A stretch of 64,000 nucleotides of DNA, taken from Odiellus spinosus (lineage: Eukaryota; Arthropoda; Arachnida; Opiliones; Phalangiidae). The notes under the pieces are model-generated. The model saw only the letters and a list, made by a program, of their open reading frames with translations, was not told where the DNA came from and ran no database searches. The DNA is taken from the NCBI GenBank assembly GCA_963920705.1, contig OY987233.1, positions 6,314,001-6,378,000 on the forward strand, in the 5' to 3' direction. The stretch's first letter is position 1, and each line of letters starts with the position of its first letter. Both the position numbers and the translations under genes were made by a program. Positions 55,995-64,000 of this stretch are shown one piece after another.

Positions 55995-56715
55995 TTTGTC
56001 ACCTTACTAAGATCTAGCATTAATTCGCGCTTGTCCTTAGCTTGTCTTTTGGGGAATGTTTAGCTGGGTGCGCTAAATAACGAATCAAAAATCTTCTTCA
56101 ACTGTAGTTAGTAACAACTATTTTTTTCCCGTACGCAGTATAGCATTGTGTATTATTACGCCATAGCTTTCGGTGTTTTACAAACTATTTATACTTGTAA
56201 ATCAGTCATAGTGTAGGAATGTCTCTAAAGGCCTAAAAGCTAGGCAGAAGCTTAACATTATATGGTTATATTTGCTACAAGAATGGACTTTCGATTTCCC
56301 GGGGAAAAAATCCATTTCGTGAAAGAAGGTTCCAATGAGGCAAATACGATTTTCGAATATCGGAAAATGGTTTTTCCCTTCAGGGACAGAGAAAGACAAA
56401 TTGGGGACCAACAATGCAAGGATTTTTTCTTCCAAAAAAATGACTGATGATGTATTGCTACAGGCAATAATATGAGATCTATATTAAAAACAACAAAAAT
56501 CCTAGAGCTTTGAAATAGTTTTGGGTAGAACGAATTTTTTGGTGCCAATTCTAGACATTTCGTCGATTTGGGTTCGTGTGATCAACTTAGAAATGATCAA
56601 CTAAAATGAATTAAAGTTAAAACTAACCTAATCTCCCCTATTGTCGATCAATTATGCAAAACGTGTTGTTCCCGGAGTGATTTCTCATGCTCTACAGAGT
56701 GAAATTTACTATTAC

Positions 56716-57516
56716 CAAAAGTCTATCACCCTATTCCATATAAGTAAACAACGCCCCGTAGCTACTATCAGCAAAGGTTCAGGTAAATGTACAGACAGAT
56801 TTTAATTCGAGACACTCTAGCGGCCGCAGTCGGTGTAAATAGCGAACACTTCGGAGAAATTCTGGAGTTGAGAGGGTAGACAATATAGCCAAGCATGGCC
56901 CGCCTAAATTTCGACCTCTCTCTCACGACTCAAAATATCGAGGAAAAATCCAAATCACTCGAGCCAGACAGGGGTGATGACTTTTCGCCATTTTTAAGTA
57001 AAGTCAGAGGTATATAATAACCCCCTTCGGGGGGGGGGGAGTATGAAAGGTAGGCAAAATCGACGATCAACAAGTGCCCGGCGTAATTCGCGTCGGATCG
57101 ACACACCGCTTTACTCCCAAAAAATAGTTACACCATTTTGAACCTCACTAAATTTTCCCTACGCACACTTCCGGAACTTGCGAGCTGAAGTCAACCTTCG
57201 ACTCCATTTTAACAGACAGCCTGACTCCTGAGACAGGAAGTTCTAAACACAAATCGAGCCGTCTTGTTTATACAAAGACCATTTACTAGAGTAGCGACAT
57301 TGAGAAGTCCAGCGCGAGCTAGTGGCCTATAGTCAGCAGCGGGCTCTTGTTGTTCGTGATTTTTAGCATTGGTAGTATAGGGGCTTTCATACTTCCCCCC
57401 GAAGGGGGTTATTATATACCTCTGGTAAAGTGCTATGATGTAAAACTGGAGCTTTGCTGATAGTATTAAGCTACGGGGCGTTGTGTACTTTTACGGAATA
57501 AAGTTATAGACTTTTG
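56716..57516. mobile_element. Family A MITE copy 13 with nested family B
   Basis: CAAAAGTCTATCACCCTATT to AGTTATAGACTTTTG. Flanks CTATTAC and CTATTAA match at 6 of 7 positions. The family A sequence is interrupted at 57004 by family B and resumes at 57425. Confidence 0.88.
57005..57424. mobile_element. Family B MITE copy 2, 420 bp, 7-bp TSD GTAAAGT
   Basis: CAGAGGTATATAATAACCCC at the left and its inverse at the right; exact GTAAAGT at 56998-57004 and 57425-57431, inside a family A element. Near-identical over its length to 43418-43835, so both are young. Confidence 0.93.
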
Positions 57517-57952
57517 CTATTAAAGCATCCCTTTTGAATTTCACCTGGTTTTTTGAGAGTCACTTTCATAAACTTCCGAATTCATATATTTATTTTATTT
57601 AGAGAAGAATGATAGAGTATATGTTGATACTTTATTCAGAATTTATAGCTTTTTTATAATTTATTTATTTTTTCAAAGTGTTTGTCTCGGCTATGTAGTG
57701 GAAGTGTGCCACTGACGTCTCTGATGAATGGATTACTTTCTTAAGGGGTTTATACTATAGCTTATAGAAAGGAGTTTCCAGTGAAAGATGGCTAGAACAT
57801 TTAGAAAGCAAAAAACACCCATCCTGAGCGATCGACTAAACACTAAACTAAGTGAAACAGATCTTTATATTGTCTTGGGTAATAAAAAAAAGGGATTTTA
57901 AAATTACTCTATTACCGTTTGAGTCAATAATCTAAGAATTTTACTTGATTTT

Positions 57953-60900
57953 TGGAGGAGATTTCCGTTAACCGACCCACCACTAAATAACGATGGTTAC
58001 AGACTATTTAGAACCTGGGCAGCTCAGAAAAAATAAAAAAAATCTCCGACCACCGGAAGTTTGAGAAAAACGTATTTGAAAATTTGAAATTATAGGAAAT
58101 ATAGGATAAATAACAGCGAGCTTATAGGAAAAAATAGGATATCTATGAATATGCCGTTGATTTAACATTTTTACCACATATTTATCGCTTTTTGATTTTC
58201 TTTAAAATTTTAATCGCTTCCGTTTTTGACTCGATGCCTTTGGTGGGAATTTTATATTTTTGAGAAACTTGAAAATATACTTTTATTTGAAAATTAATAA
58301 CCTGATAACCGGAAAAAGTGAAAAAATAGTCAAATATAGGAGAAAACCTTCGGTTTATAAAGGAAGCCCTTGAAAATATAGGAAAAAATATGAAATATAG
58401 GAAGTCTGGTCACCATGGTATTATTTACACAAAGATTTCAGAAAGCGTTAATATAAAAGAGTAACAAATAACGAAGTTGTTTCATGACTCGAGTACTGAT
58501 TATCCTTATCCCGTAATAATAAAGGTATTATTTGGAGTATTTGGTTGATTTTAACCGGGTTTTAGACATTTAAACGATATAATTATAATTTACGTAACTA
58601 ATTACGAGGAAAAAACCAGGTCAGAATCAGTCAAATCCTCAAAACAATACATTATCCGCGCCCTATGCTGATTTACATGGCTAATCTGGAATTTAAATAT
58701 TTTATTTGATAAAACTGATGAACTGATTGGTCTCATCTCGCTTTAATGGAAATAGGACCCCAAAAGCAATCGAAATCCACCAAAAAAAGTTCCAGATTCG
58801 AAACTTTATTTTTGACATTTTTGAAATCCGCGAAAACTTCATTTTCCCTTTTTTGGTTTTTTCGAAAATGAGCAAAAATAAAGTTTCGAATCTGGAACTT
58901 TTTTTGGTGGATTTCGATCGCTTTTGGGGTCCTATTTCCATTAAAGCGAGATTAGACCAATCAGTTCATCAGTTTTATCAAAATATAATATTTAAAATCC
59001 AGATTAGCCATGTAAATCCCCTTAGGGCGCGGATAATGTATTGTTTTGAGAATTTGACTGATTCCGACCTGGTTTTTTCCTCTTATTAGTTACGTAAGTT
59101 ATAATTATATCGTTTAAATGTCTTTTAACGAGAAAAAAACCCGGTAAAAATCAACCAAATACTCCAAATTATACCTTATTGGCCCCCTATGGAGATTAAC
59201 GTGGCGAAATATGATTTTAAAATATTTTATTTTGACAAAACCGATAAACGGATTGGTCTCAACTCGCTTTAATGGAAATAGGACCCCGAAAGGAACCGAA
59301 ATCCACCAAAAAAAGTTCCTGATTCGAAACTTTATTTTTGCTCATTTTCGAAAAACCAAAAAAGGGAAAATGAAGTTTTGAAGTTTTGGCGGATTTCAAA
59401 AATGTCAAAAATAAAGTTTCGAATCTGGAACTTTTTTTGGTGGATTTCGATCGCTTTTGGGGTCCTATTTCCATTAAAGCGAGATGAGACCAATCAGTTC
59501 ATCAGTTTTATCAAAATAAAATATTTAAAATCCAGATTAGCCATGTAAATCCCCATAGGGCGCGGATAATGTATTGTTTTGAGAATTTGACTGATTCTGA
59601 CTTGGTTTTTTTACTCGTAATTAGTTACGTAAGTTATAATTATATCGTTTAAATGTCTTTTAACGAGAAAAAAACCCGGTAAAAATCAACCAAATACTCC
59701 AAATTATACCTTATTGGCCCCCTATGGAGATTAACGTGGCGAAATATGATTTTAAAATATTTTATTTTGACAAAACCGATAAACGGATTGGTCTCAACTC
59801 GCTTTAATGGAAATAGGACCCCGAAAGGAACCGAAATCCACCAAAAAAAGTTCCTGATTCGAAACTTTATTTTTGCTCATTTTCGAAAAACCAAAAAAGG
59901 GAAAATGAAGTTTTGAAGTTTTGGCGGATTTCAAAAATGTCAAAAATAAAGTTTCGAATCTGGAACTTTTTTTGGTGGATTTCGATCGCTTTTGGGGTCC
60001 TATTTCCATTAAAGCGAGATGAGACCAATCAGTTCATCAGTTTTATCAAAATAAAATATTTAAAATCCAGATTAGCCATGTAAATCCCCATAGGGCGCGG
60101 ATAATGTATTGTTTTGAGAATTTGACTGATTCTGACTTGGTTTTTTTACTCGTAATTAGTTACGTAAGTTATAATTATATCGTTTAAATGTCTTTTAACG
60201 AGAAAAAAACCCGGTAAAAATCAACCAAATACTCCAAATTATACCTTATTGGCCCCCTATGGAGATTAACGTGGCGAAATATGATTTTAAAATATTTTAT
60301 TTTGATAAAACCGATAAACGGATTGGTCTCAACTCGCTTTAATGGAAATAGGACCCCGAAAGGAACCGAAATCCACCAAAAAAAGTTCCTGATTCGAAAC
60401 TTTATTTTGGCTCATTTTCGAAAAACCAAAAAAGGGAAAATGAAGTTTTGAAGTTTTCGCGGATTTCCAAAATGTCAAAAAAATAAAGTTTCGAATCTGG
60501 AACTTTTTTTGGTGGATTTCGATCGCTTTTGGGGTCCTATTTCCATTAAAGCGAGATGAGACCAATCAGTTCATCAGTTTTATCAAAATAAAATATTTAA
60601 AATCCAGATTCGCCATGTAAATTCCCATAGGGCGCGGATAATGTATTGTTTTGAGAATTTGACTGATTCTGACCTGGTTTTTTCCCCCCCACCACCACCA
60701 TATAACGATGGTTTTGAACTAATTAGGACCTGGGGAATTCAGAAAAAATACTTAAAAAATCTTCAACCACCGGAAGTTTGAGAAAAACGTATTTCAAAAT
60801 TTGAAGTTTGCATGTTAAATCCCATAGATTCTAACCCAACCCAACCTAACCCAACCCATTGCGCATTCTATGGGATTTTAGCATGGGAATTTCAAATTTT

Positions 60901-61033
60901 CAAATACTTTTGACTCAAACTTCCGGTGGTCGGAGATTTTTTTTTTTTTATTATTTTTTCTGAATTCCCCAGGTCCTAAATAGTCTATAACCATCGTTAT
61001 TTAGTGGGGGGTCGGTTAACGGAAATCTCCCCG
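57953..61033. mobile_element. 3.1-kb composite foldback with internal tandem array
   Basis: The outer inverted ends are GGAGATTTCCGTTAACCGAC at the left and its inverse near 61015-61033, continuing over AAATAACGATGGTTA and ACCACCGGAAGTTTGAG. Inside are an AT-rich spacer, the 535-bp tandem array (58.55-60.69 kb), and a second smaller foldback at 60.69-60.98 whose loop has AACCCAACCCAACC. No transposase is recognised; the boundaries are approximate. Confidence 0.7.
58550..60690. repeat. 535-bp tandem repeat array with hairpin units
   Basis: Equivalent points recur at 59259, 59794 and 60329, exactly 535 bp apart, with a diverged first unit from about 58725. Each unit has inverted arms (GGAAATAGGACCCC...AAATCCACCAAAAAAAG against CTTTTTTTGGTGGATTTCG...GGGGTCCTATTTCC). 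Units 2 and 3 are almost identical. The short Lys/Ser-rich frames in them are by-products. Confidence 0.92.
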
Positions 61034-62988
61034 ATTTTTGCACTAGCAAAAAATAGTACTCCTAATTTTACCTACGAGGTCAGAGAAAAATGTTGCGACA
61101 CATTTTAACTTGAATATCTAGTTTGTGCATATTTATGATTATATCGATCTTACCCTAGCTCTCTTATTATCATTATTCACTTAAGCCTAACCCAGGCTTT
61201 TCAAGTTTCAAAGAATTATAATTAATGGTATAATTTACTCACCCAAAGTTCCTCTTCAACATTATTATCAATGGTCCTTGAATTCCTCTTGTTATTTACT
61301 TGTTAATTGTTTACTTGCCACGCTCATTATTTCATAACCGATTGCATGAATTTAATGAAAAATCACTCGCGATTAATAATCGAGACTAAAGTATCTTAAA
61401 TCCGCACAAAACACAAACATTATCGAGATTAATTCAAATGTAAAAATATTTTTCAACATTTTACCGTAGTGTTCACTATTTCATAACCGATTGTATCCAT
61501 TTCTAGAATATCATTACTTAAGAAATCCGAGTGATTATCCAATCAAAACACGACCATTTAATCGAGATTACAGTTTAAATGAGTAATAGAAACACCTTTA
61601 TCATTCCGGGAACATAAATACGCAAAAATTTAAACCAAAATGACAAACACGATCGGAGATCTTAAATGTTTGCCGCGAGACCGACACTTTATCCGTTTAG
61701 CAGACGGAAAATGCACTTTTTTTTTTTTTTTGCTCAGGGGCAACTTTATACATCGTACAGGTTAGCCCAGACCTTCTCAATTAAGTAAAAACCGAAAGGC
61801 GTGCTACGGTACTAGTCCCGTCACCCGACTGACCCGAGATCCTTTAGAGTGCGGCAGTCAGTCTGTCAAGATTGGAACATGGAAATGAAAATTTGTAGAC
61901 AAAAACCAGGGGCTCTATTCTCTAAACATCTAGAGCTGGTTTTCGATCGATAAATCTCTTGATCTCGATGTCGAAAATGACTAAAATTCAAGAACATTTG
62001 GGCAATGACATCGAGATCGACAACGTTCTCGATAATCGAGTGTGTTGCCGATGTCTATGTCGACAGGGTAAAACGTATCGAAAACGATGTCGAGATCATT
62101 TTCATCCAATCACAGAGTTATAGGGAATATTAGAAAAGATAGTAAGCTACCGAAATAAAAAATAAAATGGGGGTGTTAAACTTGGTTCGTCTCGAGCTTT
62201 TGAAACTTGTAAGAAGGGATTTAAGTATGCAGAGAGTTATTAGAGATCGCTCTAGATTTTTTGAGCTATCAAAATAATAACCCGTTCTTATCTTACCGCT
62301 GCCCTGTATATTTTTTTTGTTTCCAATCATAGTTCATACGTTAAACAAAGCCGGTGCCCGGCGAGCTGTTCAGTTTAGTTTCCCACCCCAAAAACTGAAA
62401 CCAGATAAGTGTACCGTAGAAACCATCACTTTTAAAAAATATTCGGCGGTAGCCTACCGGACGCTTCGGTAAAACCATGTCAAATTTAAATTAATCCGCG
62501 TGATAAGTCTAATAGAGAAAATTGTGGCTATTTTTTTGACGATTATTTCTAACCCTTTCCAAGTTTGAATTTAGGTCGTTGAAAGCAGACGAAAAACTCG
62601 ACTGTGAACTTGAGAAGGAGTCTTTCCGTCTACCGGTTTGCCGCGCTTAGCCAACGGTGTTAATTCCTTCGGCTGGATGATGGATCAGTTTGTTTTATAC
62701 ACCTTATCTAACTAATTTTTAACTGATATTTAGTTATTTTTAAAGTAGTTATTAGGCTTTAGTTAATGAACTCCAGTAAGTACGATTGTGACTCAGAAAA
62801 TGCATTGTGTTAATGAAGAACGGATCTGTAACGACGGCCTCGAATCTCCAAAATGTGCATCGGAAAAAACCCATTTTATTAGTGCGGTGTTTTAGGCTTA
62901 GCTGCGCTTGCTGCCTCTCCTCGTAATATTGCGCTTCGTAAAGGCACCTGGTAAATAAACAATAAACTATGTATTCACCGATCATCAG
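61034..62988. other. Intergenic, largely unique sequence
   Basis: Repeated TTCATAACCGATTG words at about 61330 and 61480, a poly-T tract at 61718-61731, and a GATCTCGATGTCGA-rich segment at 61935-62100 with local inverted words. No exon is supported on either strand. Confidence 0.4.
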
Positions 62989-63098
62989 GTATTTTGAGTG
63001 GCCCTACGATATTTCTCTTTGAAAATCAAGAAATTCAACACAACTCAAGGTACATTTGGATACTTCAAGGATATTTTCTTTTAAGAAGTAATTATATG
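62989..63098 (+). CDS. Possible isolated internal exon
   Basis: 110 bp bounded by a CAG acceptor (62986-62988) and a consensus GTAAGT donor (63099). One frame is open across it (ILSGPTIFLFENQEIQHNSR...). I cannot assign a family. It could belong to a gene continuing to the right of the window, or be chance. Confidence 0.2.
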
Positions 63099-64000
63099 GT
63101 AAGTTTGTCTGATTTTATTATTTTGAAATTTATACCGTATATATTATTGGGTATTGAAAAATTGATACAAATGTCTAAAGTAGACACAAAACATTGAAAA
63201 ATCAATGAAAGCGTTAATTGTGAAGGAATTTTTCTAATAATCATATAATGTTTTGGCTGTTAAATTAATTTAGGGAAAGATAATTACAAACTTTAATTTA
63301 GGCTAGATTGATGCAGGGAGTCACGAATTGAATTTAATTAATGCGAGGAACGTTGTCCTTAATTGGATTTTAATTAATGCAGAGTGATTGAATTTAATTT
63401 GATTTTAATTCGTGTAGAGCCCTATTTATAAATATGTGTCACAATAATATCCATCAACTGTGATTTTTCGTTAAGGCCGTAAAACTAGGCAATTTGAGAA
63501 ACCGCTTTCCACCATTTTTAGGCGCCCAATCATATTCCGGGCGGAACTATTTTCGTTGTTGTTATTCGGAGAATTGAAGGGCGCGTTTGGCAGGAGAGAG
63601 TTAGGCCTTTTTTAGTGTGAAGCTTCTGGCTATCCTGCAGAATTAGTGTTAGGGATGACAAATATTACTAGTGTTGCACAGTACTCCACTTTTTATTAGT
63701 ATCATACCACGCGATTTCACTTTTATCTCTACCGTAAAGAAAAGTTTTGGCCAACTGACTAGTGAGCCCCCCTCTCCTTATTTATTTTAGTAGTCACTGA
63801 CGACTGGGGGTAAAAATAGGGGTATGAAACAAGAAGGAAGACCGTATTAATATAATGCTTTACCCATCTCGTAAGTCGTTTTCGCGAGGACTGAATTAAA
63901 GCTTTTCTCACTTGTGTATAATCTCGTTTTTTCAATTTTTGGGTTTGATGAATATTAGAATTCAGGTAAATGTTTCACTAGTCAAATTGACTAGTTACCC
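63099..64000. other. Right edge, no gene recognised
   Basis: AT-rich, with repeats of TGAATTTAATT-like words at 63320-63410 (imperfect, about 50-bp spacing). Ends inside unannotated sequence. Confidence 0.35.

Noticed and set aside
59259..60565. Repeated Lys/Ser-rich 71-78-aa frames
   Set aside because: By-products of the 535-bp hairpin repeat; the same palindrome is read on both strands.
1..64000. CRISPR array, bacterial operon or viral insertion
   Set aside because: No regularly spaced identical direct repeats with unique spacers, no Shine-Dalgarno-led gene runs and no viral polymerase or capsid frames; the genes are intron-split and of animal type.

Overview
This is a nuclear window from an animal, most likely an arthropod. 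The genes are split by GT-AG introns, some only 45-50 nt long. The receptor families present (gustatory receptor, divergent ionotropic receptors, Cys-loop channel) are typical of arthropods, and a short interstitial run of the arthropod telomere motif (CCTAA/TTAGG) occurs near 44.03 kb. The sequence is AT-rich and full of short non-autonomous DNA transposons. I cannot name the species; a hexapod or another arthropod are both possible. There are no bacterial-type operons, CRISPR arrays or phage genes.

Layout, all genes on the + strand: 1-1556 is the 3' end of a Cys-loop ligand-gated (anion-type) channel gene. 3231-9054 is a complete 8-exon ionotropic receptor gene (IR-1, about 472 aa). 9736-13884 is an RBM18-like RNA-binding protein gene (about 213 aa) whose first coding exon seems to be only the ATG. 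16487-17653 is an intronless gustatory receptor (GR-1, 388 aa). 23764-24068 is a relic copy of the IR-1 5' end. 25087-30505 is a second, more divergent 8-exon ionotropic receptor (IR-2, about 441 aa). Two isolated exon-like pieces with one membrane segment lie at 20923-21061 and 39059-39206. 53301-54045 is a tandem array of elongator tRNA-Met units, with one intact copy and four damaged ones. 54353-55589 is a second gustatory receptor (GR-2) with one apparent frameshift in a T9 run. A possible lone exon lies at 62989-63098.

Much of the rest is repeats. Family A (13 copies), B, C and two single elements (7190-7508 and 35544-35772) all have 5'-CA...TG-3' ends and 7-bp target duplications. A hAT-type MITE of about 550 bp (TAGAGCTCGG ends, 8-bp duplications) has four full copies. 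Two foldback families, D and E, have TTAA at their ends. Family F (AGCCGCG.../...CGTAGCT ends) clusters at 32.9-34.5 kb. Others are a 450-bp dispersed repeat (I), a 591-bp TA-flanked element, and a 3.1-kb composite with a 535-bp tandem array at 57.95-61.03 kb. Several insertions are nested, so their order can be read.

Functionally the window is a chemosensory and ion-channel neighbourhood (two IRs, two GRs, one Cys-loop channel) with one housekeeping-type RNA-binding gene between them. The receptor genes are not an operon; their closeness fits local duplication and divergence. Exon joins were chosen by reading-frame phase, splice signals and family resemblance, without transcript data.
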